NCBI RefSeq assembly: GCF_000975115.1
Contig: NZ_BBRE01000002.1
Coordinates: 310,001 to 374,000, forward strand
Origin: Demequina oxidasica
Lineage (GTDB): Bacteria > Actinomycetota > Actinomycetes > Actinomycetales > Demequinaceae
DNA length: 64,000 nt
Direction: 5' to 3'
Position numbers and translations under genes: made by a program. Positions 17,347 through 25,965 of this stretch are shown piece by piece. The notes under the pieces are model-generated. The model was not told the DNA's origin and made no database searches. It worked only from the letters and a program-made list of their open reading frames with translations. Positions within the stretch are counted from its first letter, which is position 1. The number at the start of each line of letters is the position of its first letter.

Positions 17347-17985
17347 CTACTGAACCAGGTAGATCACGGCGAACAAAGCAATCCAGACCACGTCGACGAA
17401 GTGCCAGTAATACGACACGACGATGGTGGTGGTCGCCTCGTGGTTACCGAACTTACGAGCGGCGAAGGAGCGCCCGAGCACAAACAACATGGCGATCAAA
17501 CCGCCGAGCACGTGTAGTCCGTGGAAGCCGGTGGTGAGGTAGAACACCGATCCATAGGGGCTCGAGGAGATGGTGAGGCCGTGCGAGACGAGCTCCGAAT
17601 ACTCGAATACCTGGCCGCCAATGAAGATGGAGCCCATGATGAAGGTGAGCACGAACCACTCGTGCATTCCCCACTTCTTGAACTGCCAAATTGAGCCCTC
17701 ACGCCGGCGCTGGTAGCGCTCAGCTGCAAACACGCCCGCCTGGGCGGTGAATGAGGACAACACCAGGATCGTGGTGTTGGCAATGGCAAACGGAACGTTC
17801 AGGAGTTGCGTTTCCTCGGCCCACACTTCGGGCACCTGAGCCCGAAGTGTGAAATACATCGCGAAGAGGCCAGCAAAGAACATCAGTTCGGAGCTGAGCC
17901 AGACGATGGTGCCTACGGCAACCTGATTGGGGCGCGTCGCGTGAATAGGCGACGGCTTGGTCGTGGCTTGGGACATGTCGTTCAT
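17347..17985 (-). CDS. ctaE: Cytochrome c oxidase subunit III
   Basis: A 212-residue, five-to-seven-helix subunit of the aa3 oxidase. Family landmarks are [19 protein letters not shown], the conserved Glu in GQVFEYSEL, and [16 protein letters not shown] plus [11 protein letters not shown]. It is the first gene of ctaE-qcrC-qcrA-qcrB, the order shared by most actinobacteria and consistent with a bcc-aa3 supercomplex. Two in-frame ATGs (17985 and 17976) are possible; neither has a ribosome binding site and no TANNNT box is correctly placed, so the exact start is uncertain. Confidence 0.95.
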   Translation of the reverse strand: MNDMSQATTKPSPIHATRPNQVAVGTIVWLSSELMFFAGLFAMYFTLRAQVPEVWAEETQLLNVPFAIANTTILVLSSFTAQAGVFAAERYQRRREGSIWQFKKWGMHEWFVLTFIMGSIFIGGQVFEYSELVSHGLTISSSPYGSVFYLTTGFHGLHVLGGLIAMLFVLGRSFAARKFGNHEATTTIVVSYYWHFVDVVWIALFAVIYLVQ

Positions 17986-18080
17986 TATTGCGTAAATAAG
18001 AGGACTTGTGTGCCAGCGACAGGCCCCAATGCGAGCCATCCATGTGCGCCCGCAGTGCATTGTGCGTAAGTCGTGCCAAA

Positions 18081-18512
18081 ATGGGCAACATGAGCGATGT
18101 GGCAAAGAACAATGACGGAGCGGTGGACACCGCCAAGGCAGCAATCCTGATCTACTCGGATGACAAGAATGTGCGTGAAAAGGTGCGTTTCGCGGTGGGG
18201 TCGCGCACGCACGGCCGCACCATCGAGTGGACCGAGGCGGCCACGCACGATGCGACCATCGGGCTGCTTGACGCTGGCAAGTTTGACCTCGTGATTCTGG
18301 ATGGCGAAGCGGCTAAGTCTGGTGGTATGGGAATTTGCCGGCAGATGAAGCACGAGTACTTTGACTGCCCTCCGGTGTTGCTTCTCGTGGGACGCCCTGG
18401 CGACGCATGGCTTGCCACTTGGTCGGAGGCCGATGCTGCGGTAGCGCACCCCCTCGACCCATTCGTCGTGCGTGACACGGTCGACGAGTTCTTCGCTCCC
18501 GCCGCGGTCTAG
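18081..18512 (+). CDS. Receiver-like protein with degenerate active site
   Basis: A 143-residue single-domain protein with a CheY-like pattern. [16 protein letters not shown] gives strand 1 and the acidic pair, and [11 protein letters not shown] carries the aspartate at the phospho-acceptor position. Later conserved residues are not: the Thr/Ser after strand 4 appears to be Gly (LLLVGRPGD) and the Lys before the cis-proline is His (VAHPLDP). It has no output domain. Starts at 18081 or 18090 are both possible and no ribosome binding site is evident. It diverges from ctaE and precedes trpD, and may bind a partner without normal phosphorelay. The function is unknown. Confidence 0.65.
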   Translation: MGNMSDVAKNNDGAVDTAKAAILIYSDDKNVREKVRFAVGSRTHGRTIEWTEAATHDATIGLLDAGKFDLVILDGEAAKSGGMGICRQMKHEYFDCPPVLLLVGRPGDAWLATWSEADAAVAHPLDPFVVRDTVDEFFAPAAV

Positions 18513-18531
18513 CCGACTGGACTTCTCTTGA

Positions 18532-18551
18532 GCGACCGCGACAGCGGTCGC
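18532..18551 (+). terminator. Hairpin between receiver-like gene and trpD
   Basis: A perfect 8-bp stem (18532-18539, 18544-18551) with loop GACA and no T run. It could be a weak terminator or an mRNA structure in the trpD leader. It contains no Trp-rich leader peptide. Confidence 0.5.
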
Positions 18552-18585
18552 GCACACCCGACTCGACGCAACGAAGGGAACCGTC

Positions 18586-19626
18586 ATGGCATCGTGGCGC
18601 GATATTTTGAACCGACTCGTGAGCGGCGAGGATCTCGAGACTGCTGACACTCGGTGGATTATGGATCAGATTCTGACCGGCGAGGCGACCGCGGTCCCCA
18701 TGGCAGCGTTCCTTGCGGGGCTGCGCGTTAAGGGGGAAACTCCCGCGGAGGTCGAGGGGCTTGTGGACGCCATGCTCGAGCATGCCGTCAGGATCTCTAT
18801 CCCAGTGCGCTCGGTGGACCTGGTGGGTACTGGTGGTGACGGTGCAAACACTGTCAACATCACCACTATGGCATCGCTCGTGACCGCCGGTGCCGGTCTG
18901 ACGGTGGTGAAGCACGGCAATCGTGCCGCGTCCTCTACTACCGGAAGTTCGGATGTGCTCTCTGAACTCGGTATCAATCTCAACGCCACGCCCGAGCGTG
19001 TCGCTGAGCTCGCGACTGAGGTGGGCATTACCTTCTGCCCGGCGCCCGTCTTTCACTCGTCGATGAAGTACGTGGGTCCGATTCGCTCCGAGCTTGGTAT
19101 CGCCACGACGTTCAACATCTTGGGGCCGCTCACGAATCCCGCCCAACCTGAAGCATCGGCGATCGGTGCCTCCAGCCGTGACCTTGCGCCTGTCATTGCT
19201 GGCGTGCTCGCGCGCAAGGGACGCAACGGACTGGTGTTCCGTGGCGGGGACGGGCTGGACGAGCTCGCCGCAACTGCGCCGTCGAGCGTATGGGAAGTGC
19301 GTGACGGTGAGATTGTCGAAATTACTCTCAACGCCGTGACCGAGCTCGGCTTGCCCGCGATTAAGACCGCTGACCTTAAAGGCGGGGACCCCCAGTACAA
19401 CGCTTCAGTGGTGCATCGTGTGCTCGACGGGGACACGGGCCCCGTTCGTGACACTGTCCTGCTCAATGCGGCAGCCGGAATTGTGGCGGATGCGACCCTG
19501 CCTGGCACAGCCGAGGGCTCCTTCGTGGACCGGATGCGCGCGGGACTCGACGCCGCGCGCGAGTCGGTGGACTCGGGTTCGGCCGCTGACGTACTTGCCC
19601 GGTGGGCGGCTGCCAGTAGCGCGTAG
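18586..19626 (+). CDS. trpD: Anthranilate phosphoribosyltransferase
   Basis: Transfers phosphoribose from PRPP to anthranilate in tryptophan synthesis. The 346-residue protein has the PRPP-binding GTGGDGANTVNITT (about 82-95), KHGNRAASSTTGSSDVLSELG, and the conserved GPLTNPA segment. GGDGLDELA binds metal and PRPP. The ATG follows GAAGGGAA. No other trp gene is in the window, so trpD stands alone, as in mycobacteria, where it also lies next to ctaE. Confidence 0.96.
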   Translation: MASWRDILNRLVSGEDLETADTRWIMDQILTGEATAVPMAAFLAGLRVKGETPAEVEGLVDAMLEHAVRISIPVRSVDLVGTGGDGANTVNITTMASLVTAGAGLTVVKHGNRAASSTTGSSDVLSELGINLNATPERVAELATEVGITFCPAPVFHSSMKYVGPIRSELGIATTFNILGPLTNPAQPEASAIGASSRDLAPVIAGVLARKGRNGLVFRGGDGLDELAATAPSSVWEVRDGEIVEITLNAVTELGLPAIKTADLKGGDPQYNASVVHRVLDGDTGPVRDTVLLNAAAGIVADATLPGTAEGSFVDRMRAGLDAARESVDSGSAADVLARWAAASSA

Positions 19627-19685
19627 CGCGTTGCGGTGTTACTCCTGGTAGCGCGGCATTGGACTGCCTTATTTTGGTGCTGGTC

Positions 19686-19700
19686 TTTCGATAGTTTCGA
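19686..19700 (+). promoter_or_regulatory. TTTCGA repeat element upstream of the xylanase
   Basis: Two TTTCGA hexamers separated by TAG; the minus strand reads CGAAACTATCGAAA. Streptomyces xylan genes carry CGAAA-type repressor elements of similar form, as I recall. It lies 134 bp before the xylanase start. Operator function is inferred. Confidence 0.35.
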
Positions 19701-19758
19701 GGCCATTTGAGTGAATCGTGGACAACGACGTCGCTTCCCATTTACCTTTGCGTCTCAA

Positions 19759-19770
19759 CACACCGGTGTG
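19759..19770. promoter_or_regulatory. Perfect 12-bp palindrome upstream of the xylanase
   Basis: CACACCGGTGTG is fully symmetric with a central CG, as in LacI-family operators. It lies 64 bp before the xylanase start, between trpD and the xylanase, where no other gene is seen. Confidence 0.35.
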
Positions 19771-19834
19771 CTGAGCTTGCGTCCTGCGCTGCTAGATGAG
19801 GGCCACACACCTTAGGACCGCAAAGGGAGCGCTC

Positions 19835-22800
19835 ATGCGTCGCAGTCATCGTCTACTCAAGCCCATCGCGTGTGCGGGGGCACTCACCTTCGCGGCAGTC
19901 GCCGTTGTGTCTGGCGCTGCATCGCCAGCGCACGCTGCTACTGCTGGGGTGGAGAGCATTGACTTTGAGGACGGGACGACTGGGTCTTGGATCGCCAATG
20001 ACGCCGCGACGCTGACTGTGGTTGATCGCCAGGGGAGTGAGGCCGCTAAAGCGCTGCAGGTGAGCGATCGGGATGCCACCCACTTTGGCCTGCAAAGTCA
20101 GACCGGCGTGTTCGACGCAGGTGTTGAGTACACGTTCAGCGCGGAAGTGTTGGTGTCCGTGCCGGTAGATGTGCGCTTTATCGCGTTCGACGAGGGGGCC
20201 GACAACACCTACAACTGGGTTGGCAACACGAGTGTCCCGGCGGAAACATGGACGACAGTTTCCGGCACCTTCACCTTCGCGGAGGATTCCATCGCGACCG
20301 CGAAGGCTTACATTGAGGTCGCGAACACCAGTGACTACCAACTGGACAACGTCGTCGTGACTGCTGCCGACTCAGGTGATGGTGACGAGGGTGGTGGCGG
20401 CTCTACGGGTGAGTGCGTGCCAGGAACAGTCACGGTTGTGTCGTATGACTTCGACACCGACGTAGACCCCTGGAGCGCACGCGGAGCGCAGGCCGTGGCG
20501 GTGTCGGACGATTCCCATGCGGGTGCTGGCGCTCTGGAGGTCACCGGACGATCGGACAGTTGGAACGGAGCCGCGGTCGACGTCTCGAGCCTCCTGACGG
20601 CGGGCACCTACCAAATCACTGCCTACGCAAAGATTCCAGCCCCGGTTTCGGGACCCGTCAAAGTGAACCTCGGGATGGAGGTTCCCGCCGCGAGCAATCA
20701 GTATCAGTGGGTCGGCGAGCGGGTGGAAGTGGGAGCCGACGACTGGGTACAGATCGGCGGCACGTACACGGTTGTGCCGAGTGAGCAGCCTGCCTCGCTC
20801 TACCTCGAGTCGGATAGCGCGACCGCGGATCTGCTACTCGACGACGTGCTGATCACCCATGAGGTCTCGTGTGACGGGGCCCCGGCGCCCGGCGCGGTCG
20901 CTTTCTCGACGGGCTTTGAGGAAGGCCTCGACGGCTGGGAGCTTCGTGACCCGGGTGTCGCGTCTGACGCTCAGGTCGCTGTGACGACTGATCAAGCGCG
21001 CTCTGGCGCGCAGTCCGCAGAGGTGAGCGGGAGGACCTCGCAAGGGCATGGTCTGCGCTATAACGTCACCGATGACCTCGTGCAAGGGGCGACCTACGAC
21101 ATCTCCGCGTGGGTGCGATTCGCCGATGGTCAGGAACCCGACGACATATGGCTTTCGTTGGAGAACGCAAAGGATGGATCGACGAGCTTCCAAACCCTCG
21201 GACAGTTCTCCGGCATGTCGAACACAGATTGGGTTCGTGTCAGCGCCAGGCTGACCATGCCCGCAACAAGCACGTCCTACGTCTACTTTGAGACCGCGTG
21301 GCAAGGGGAGGGGGTTGCCGGCAACACCTCCACGTTCTACGTCGATGACATCGCTGCCACGGTGCCCGAGGCGGCGGTTGTTCAGGACATCACTCCAATC
21401 AAGGACACGATGAGCGTCCCTATTGGCGTTGCGATCGATAGCCGCGAGACTGTTGGGTCGGGCGCGGAACTGCTCAGCAAGCACTTTGATCAGGTCACGC
21501 CGGAGAACTACATGAAGCCCGAGGCTTGGTACAACGAGGCGCAGGATTTCTCGCCTAGCCCGGAAATCGCAGCCCTCATGGACTTCGCGATGGCAAACGA
21601 CATTGACGTTTACGGGCACGTGCTGGTCTGGTACAGCCAGACGCCCGACTGGTTCTTTATGGACGGGGATCGGTTCCTGACCGATTCACCGGCTGACAAA
21701 GAGATCCTTCAGGGCCGTATGCGTGACCACATCTTCAACGTTGCCAAGTACCTTAGTGACCATTGGGGCGAATTCGGTGGGGGCAACCCGGTCTACGCGT
21801 TCGACGTTGCCAACGAGACCATCGCGGATACCGCAGTCTATGCGGACGGGATGCGCCGCTCGCACTGGTACGAGATCCTGGGAGAGCAGTATCTCGACCT
21901 CGCTTTCCAGTACGCGAACGAGGCTTTCAACGACACCTATGCCGCAACTGATGTCGAACACCCGGTGACGCTCTTTATTAATGACTACAACACCGAGCAG
22001 CAGGGAAAGCGTGGTCGCTATCTTGCCCTCATCGAACGATTGTTGAACCGCGGCGTGCCGGTCGATGGACTGGGCCACCAATTTCACCTCGACCTGTCGT
22101 TGCCGGTCGAGAGCCTCGAGCAAGCAATCATGGACTCTGAGGCGATGGGCCTCCAGCAAGCAGTCACGGAACTCGACGTGACCACAGGCGTGCCTGAAAC
22201 TCAAGCAAAGTTCATCGACCAGGGGTATTACTACCGCGACGCGTTCGACATTTTCCGTCGCCACCAAGACGACCTCTTTAGTGTGACGCTGTGGGGCCTC
22301 AATGATGCCCGTAGTTGGCGCGACGCCAATGGTGGTCCACTGGCGTTTGATGACGACTACAGCGCAAAGCCGGCGTATTACGGGATCGTTGCTGGGCAGT
22401 CGGATGAAGCGCCATTGCCCGCACGGCTGCGTACGGCCAACATCTTTGCGGCGTCCGTCGATATCGACGCGGGGGCCATCACGAATCCCATCTGGAAGCG
22501 GCTCCCGTCCATCGGACTCTCGGACCGTGCACAGTTTCAGCTTCGGTGGGCACCGGGCTACCTCACGGCGTATGTTCGCGTCGCGGACACATCGCCGCAG
22601 CCCTCGGACGCTGTTGAGTTCCAGGTAGGCGATTCCAGTGTCACCGTGGCGCGGGACGGCACTTCAGATGCGGACGCCATAGTGCACCTGGACGATGCCG
22701 GATACACGGTAGTGGCGCGGCTGCCGCTACCCTCCCCTGTGGCGCAAGGTGACTCAGTTCAGTTCGACGTACGAGTCACCGACGGCGGGGACGTCCAGGG

Positions 22801-24055
22801 TTGGAACACGAGTGGCGTTACCGGCACCTTGACGCTGGTAGAGCCAGCATCGTTTGTGGAGGTTCCGGAGGCCGCTGCCGTTCCGGTCATCGACGGTGAC
22901 GCCGATGCCTTATGGGCCGACGCAGCAGTGGTATCAGCGGACAAGTCCACGGCTGGAGAGCCCGCGGCAACCGCTTCCTTCGCGACGATATGGAGCTCAG
23001 ACACGCTCTACGTACTGGCGCATGTTATGGATAGCGACATTGACCTCACGGGTTCGGACCCCTGGGTTCAAGATTCCGTCGAGATTTATGTGGACCCGGC
23101 GAACGCCAAGAACGGCTCATACCGCCCCGACGACACGCAGATCCGTGTCAACGCGGACAACGTGGTGTCGTACGGAAGTGGCGATGAGGTCGCCCAAGCC
23201 GCGCGTGTCGAATCCGCAACCTCTCGAGTGGCGGACGGATACATCGTCGAGGTAGCGATCTCACTGCTCGAGGCGGGAGGTGCCGACACATTCCACGGCG
23301 TGGATTTTCAGGTGAATGACGCGTCGGGAGGCGCGCGCGACGGGATCCGCAACTGGGCTGATCCCACCGGAGCGGGCTACCAGTCAACGGCTCACTGGGG
23401 CGTTGCGCAGCTCGTTGCCGCGACAACCGACGAAGGCGACGGCAACGGTGGCGGCGACGGCAACGGTGGCGGCGACGGCAACGGTGGCGGAACAGGAACC
23501 GGAACTGGAACTGAAACGGGGACAGGGAATGGTCAGGGTACTGGGAATGGTGGAGCGCCCGGCGACGGGGGCGATCCCGACACCGCCACCGATACTGCAG
23601 GCGGAGGTGAGACTGACGCCGAGCGCGAAGCGCCCAGCGAGTCGGATCTCAATGACGCTAACCGGGGACCCATTTCTGTGCCCGAATCTGCCGTGCCGGG
23701 CCAAAGGATTACGGTGGGGCTCGGTCCCCAGCACGACGGCGAACACATAGGGATCTGGCTGTTCTCAACCCCCAGGCAAATCGCGAATGTCACAGTGGTG
23801 GCAGGCCAGGCGCAAGCCATCATCCCCCACGACACCGAACTAGGTTCGCACCGGATCGCGGTGTACGACGAGGACGGTCAGCTTGTGGGATGGGATGACC
23901 TCACGGTCGTCGCGGCCGATAGCCAGGCGGAGCTGTCGGGAACTGGTACTGACGCGATGGTGACAGCGGCAGTTGCGCTGGTGCTGGTGGGATTGGGTGG
24001 TGGGCTCATGCTGATCCGCAGGCGGCGCGTCCAAAGCAGTGAACGGCCCGCTTGA
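19835..24055 (+). CDS. Secreted, probably wall-anchored multidomain GH10 xylanase
   Basis: An endo-1,4-beta-xylanase of 1406 residues. In order: signal peptide (cleavage after A34); three CBM22/CBM4_9-like modules (about 38-178, 195-337, 354-508); the GH10 barrel (about 517-855) with acid/base E661 in FDVANE and nucleophile E779 in TELDVT; two CBM9-like modules (about 866-1003 and 1005-1192, the second the better match); a Gly/Asn/Asp/Thr-rich linker (about 1196-1275); a small beta domain (about 1280-1362); and a C-terminal LSGTG (1367-1371), hydrophobic helix and RRRR tail, resembling an LPXTG/LAXTG sorting signal. The ATG follows AAGGGAG by 5 nt. It is the only carbohydrate-active gene here, and sugar-responsive repression through the upstream elements is plausible. 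Confidence 0.92.
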   Translation: MRRSHRLLKPIACAGALTFAAVAVVSGAASPAHAATAGVESIDFEDGTTGSWIANDAATLTVVDRQGSEAAKALQVSDRDATHFGLQSQTGVFDAGVEYTFSAEVLVSVPVDVRFIAFDEGADNTYNWVGNTSVPAETWTTVSGTFTFAEDSIATAKAYIEVANTSDYQLDNVVVTAADSGDGDEGGGGSTGECVPGTVTVVSYDFDTDVDPWSARGAQAVAVSDDSHAGAGALEVTGRSDSWNGAAVDVSSLLTAGTYQITAYAKIPAPVSGPVKVNLGMEVPAASNQYQWVGERVEVGADDWVQIGGTYTVVPSEQPASLYLESDSATADLLLDDVLITHEVSCDGAPAPGAVAFSTGFEEGLDGWELRDPGVASDAQVAVTTDQARSGAQSAEVSGRTSQGHGLRYNVTDDLVQGATYDISAWVRFADGQEPDDIWLSLENAKDGSTSFQTLGQFSGMSNTDWVRVSARLTMPATSTSYVYFETAWQGEGVAGNTSTFYVDDIAATVPEAAVVQDITPIKDTMSVPIGVAIDSRETVGSGAELLSKHFDQVTPENYMKPEAWYNEAQDFSPSPEIAALMDFAMANDIDVYGHVLVWYSQTPDWFFMDGDRFLTDSPADKEILQGRMRDHIFNVAKYLSDHWGEFGGGNPVYAFDVANETIADTAVYADGMRRSHWYEILGEQYLDLAFQYANEAFNDTYAATDVEHPVTLFINDYNTEQQGKRGRYLALIERLLNRGVPVDGLGHQFHLDLSLPVESLEQAIMDSEAMGLQQAVTELDVTTGVPETQAKFIDQGYYYRDAFDIFRRHQDDLFSVTLWGLNDARSWRDANGGPLAFDDDYSAKPAYYGIVAGQSDEAPLPARLRTANIFAASVDIDAGAITNPIWKRLPSIGLSDRAQFQLRWAPGYLTAYVRVADTSPQPSDAVEFQVGDSSVTVARDGTSDADAIVHLDDAGYTVVARLPLPSPVAQGDSVQFDVRVTDGGDVQGWNTSGVTGTLTLVEPASFVEVPEAAAVPVIDGDADALWADAAVVSADKSTAGEPAATASFATIWSSDTLYVLAHVMDSDIDLTGSDPWVQDSVEIYVDPANAKNGSYRPDDTQIRVNADNVVSYGSGDEVAQAARVESATSRVADGYIVEVAISLLEAGGADTFHGVDFQVNDASGGARDGIRNWADPTGAGYQSTAHWGVAQLVAATTDEGDGNGGGDGNGGGDGNGGGTGTGTGTETGTGNGQGTGNGGAPGDGGDPDTATDTAGGGETDAEREAPSESDLNDANRGPISVPESAVPGQRITVGLGPQHDGEHIGIWLFSTPRQIANVTVVAGQAQAIIPHDTELGSHRIAVYDEDGQLVGWDDLTVVAADSQAELSGTGTDAMVTAAVALVLVGLGGGLMLIRRRRVQSSERPA
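23435..23488 (+). repeat. Three perfect 18-bp tandem repeats in the xylanase linker
   Basis: The unit GGCGACGGCAACGGTGGC occurs three times without mismatch and encodes GDGNGG. It is a flexible linker and a likely site of repeat-number change. Confidence 0.9.
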
Positions 24056-24071
24056 CAACATGCTCGTTGCG

Positions 24072-24091
24072 TCGGGGAGTTGCTCCCCCGA
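24072..24091. terminator. Hairpin after the xylanase gene
   Basis: TCGGGGAG (24072-24079), loop TTG and CTCCCCCGA (24083-24091) form an 8-bp stem with one bulged C. It lies between the convergent xylanase and exonuclease genes. There is no T run. Confidence 0.5.
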
Positions 24092-24099
24092 TTGGGGCG

Positions 24100-25893
24100 T
24101 CAGTACATGTTGAGGTCACCGCGCGCCACGTCCAGGATCAGTTCGTGATCCGACCGGCGTGCTGTGACCCAAGCATGGTGTGGGCCCGCGCTGGCGAGGG
24201 GCTGTGCCCAGTCACCCTCGATGTGCAGGAGTCTGGTTCCTGATTGTTCGAGCCAGCGGGCAATCATCTCCTGCTCCTCGATGAGGGGAGTCACGTCAGT
24301 ATCAAAGTCCCATGTGGACTGCAATGCATCCGCGGCGTCCCACACTCCGGTTGTGACCCTCGCGCTGCCCGTGAGCCTCCCGTGCGCCACCGAGACGAGT
24401 TCCCACGAGTCGCCTGCGCGGCGCGTAGCTACCAGGCGAACCCTCCTCAACGAGGCAAGCCGCTCAGTACGCATCCCCGCCTCAACGATTGAACTTGCGG
24501 CATCTCTGAGTTCCGCGGCGCGCTCATACTCAAGAGCCTCCGCGTGGTGCGCGACGTTCGCCGCGAGGGCGGCGATCACGGGGGAGGGGTCATGTGAGAT
24601 GGCATGTCGAGCCGCGGCGACCACCTCGTCGTAGCCGGACTCGGCGCCGTCCACGCATGGTGCGTCGCATGCCCCGAGGTCTTTCAGCAAGCACGCGCGT
24701 GCACCTTTGCGAGGCGCCACGGTCAGTCGAGGCGTGCACGTCCGTAACCGCAGTGCATGCTGGAGCGCCTCCATCGCGCGCTTCGCATCGCCACCTCCGC
24801 GCATCGGACCAAGGACCGTTCCCTTGCCGTGGGCCGATCGAGTGATGCTGAGTCTTGGATAGCGCTCATCGGTCAGCGTCAGCCAAACCGTTCGCTCCGG
24901 ACGCGCTGAGCGGCGGTTGTAGCGCGGTCGGTACTGGTCAATCATGCGTACCTCAAGAACGGCCGCCTCGAGTGGTGTCGCACAGACGTGTGGCTCGACG
25001 CTGATGGCGAGCTCAAGCATCTCTCGCATTCGACGTCGCTGCTCCCCGCGAGTGAAGTAGGTCTTGACCCGCGAGCGCAGGTTCTTGGACGTGCCTACAT
25101 ACAGGTGCTCGCCGCGAGGTCCGCGAAAAACGTACACACCTGGTTTGGCGGGAACAGCGTCTGCCATGGTCGCTTTGCGGCGCAAGTGTTCTGGCACAGG
25201 ATTGCGGAGTGCGTCGAGGTCCTCGCGGTGGGTAATTCCCCATGCGGCGAGCCTTTCAAAAAGACCGTGGAGAACCTGAGCCGTGGCACGCGCATCGTCG
25301 AGTGCCCGGTGATTGGGCTCAACTGTGGACCCGAAGAGGCGCGCAAGCGTAGCCAGTTTCTTGTTAGGTGCCTCATCCTTGGTCGTCACGCGCCGGGCCA
25401 GCGTCAGCGTGTCGACGACCTCATTGCCAGGCCACGCATAGCCGTGGTCTCGACAAGCTGCCTTGAGGAAGCCCACGTCGAAGCGGGCGTTGTGAGCAAC
25501 AAGAACTGAGTCACCGAGGAACTCGAGGAACGCGGGCAGTACCCCTTCGATACGTGGGGCAGCCATCACCATGGCGTCCGTAATGCCGGTGAGGGCGATG
25601 ATGAAGGGAGGAATGGGGCCGCCGGGGTCGACGAACGTCTGAAACTCGCCCACAATTTCTCCACCGCGAGTCTTGACGGCGCCGATCTCGGTGATGGCTG
25701 AGGTGGCGGGGGATCCACCCGTGGTCTCGAGGTCGACCACCACAAAGGTGGTTGCCGACAGTGGCTCCCCAATGTCCTCGAAGCCAGGCTGGATAGTGTC
25801 ACCCAATTGGTCCCGCACCGGCTCGGCCAGTCTGTTCCTCCTGTCGCGCGCTAGAGTCTGCGCGAAATACGGAGTTGTGGGAGTCGTGCTCAT
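24100..25893 (-). CDS. DEDDh exonuclease fused to a UvrC/Cho-type GIY-YIG endonuclease
   Basis: A 597-residue fusion. Residues about 48-220 are a DnaQ/PolC-epsilon 3'-5' exonuclease: D54 and E56 in VVVDLETTGG, D in NARFDVGFL, and H with D in HRALDDARA. Residues about 255-345 are a GIY-YIG domain: PGVYVFRG, LYVGTSKNLRSRVKTYF and the catalytic Glu region VLEVRMIDQYRPRYN, as in UvrC and Cho. The remaining C-terminal part has a UvrB/C-like YERAAELRD segment but no UvrC RNase H or HhH domains. DNA repair is the inferred role. A similar fusion (Rv2191) lies near trpD and ctaE in M. tuberculosis. TATGTT 6 nt before the ATG suggests leaderless expression. Confidence 0.9.
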   Translation of the reverse strand: MSTTPTTPYFAQTLARDRRNRLAEPVRDQLGDTIQPGFEDIGEPLSATTFVVVDLETTGGSPATSAITEIGAVKTRGGEIVGEFQTFVDPGGPIPPFIIALTGITDAMVMAAPRIEGVLPAFLEFLGDSVLVAHNARFDVGFLKAACRDHGYAWPGNEVVDTLTLARRVTTKDEAPNKKLATLARLFGSTVEPNHRALDDARATAQVLHGLFERLAAWGITHREDLDALRNPVPEHLRRKATMADAVPAKPGVYVFRGPRGEHLYVGTSKNLRSRVKTYFTRGEQRRRMREMLELAISVEPHVCATPLEAAVLEVRMIDQYRPRYNRRSARPERTVWLTLTDERYPRLSITRSAHGKGTVLGPMRGGGDAKRAMEALQHALRLRTCTPRLTVAPRKGARACLLKDLGACDAPCVDGAESGYDEVVAAARHAISHDPSPVIAALAANVAHHAEALEYERAAELRDAASSIVEAGMRTERLASLRRVRLVATRRAGDSWELVSVAHGRLTGSARVTTGVWDAADALQSTWDFDTDVTPLIEEQEMIARWLEQSGTRLLHIEGDWAQPLASAGPHHAWVTARRSDHELILDVARGDLNMY

Positions 25894-25899
25894 AGGACG

Positions 25900-25905
25900 A
25901 ACATA
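25900..25905 (-). promoter_or_regulatory. -10 box for leaderless exonuclease fusion gene
   Basis: On the minus strand TATGTT ends 6 nt before the ATG at 25893, with no Shine-Dalgarno. Confidence 0.45.
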
Positions 25906-25952
25906 CGTCAGGCGACTGACACTGCCATGAGTCACTTGTCAGAGGGTGCGTC

Positions 25953-25958
25953 TAGGTT
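25953..25958 (+). promoter_or_regulatory. -10 box for leaderless Cys-rich small protein gene
   Basis: TAGGTT ends 7 nt before the ATG at 25966, with no Shine-Dalgarno. Confidence 0.45.
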
Positions 25959-25965
25959 CGGGTAC

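Noticed and set aside
23435..23488. CRISPR-like direct repeats
   Set aside because: Units are contiguous with no spacers and keep the reading frame of the xylanase linker.
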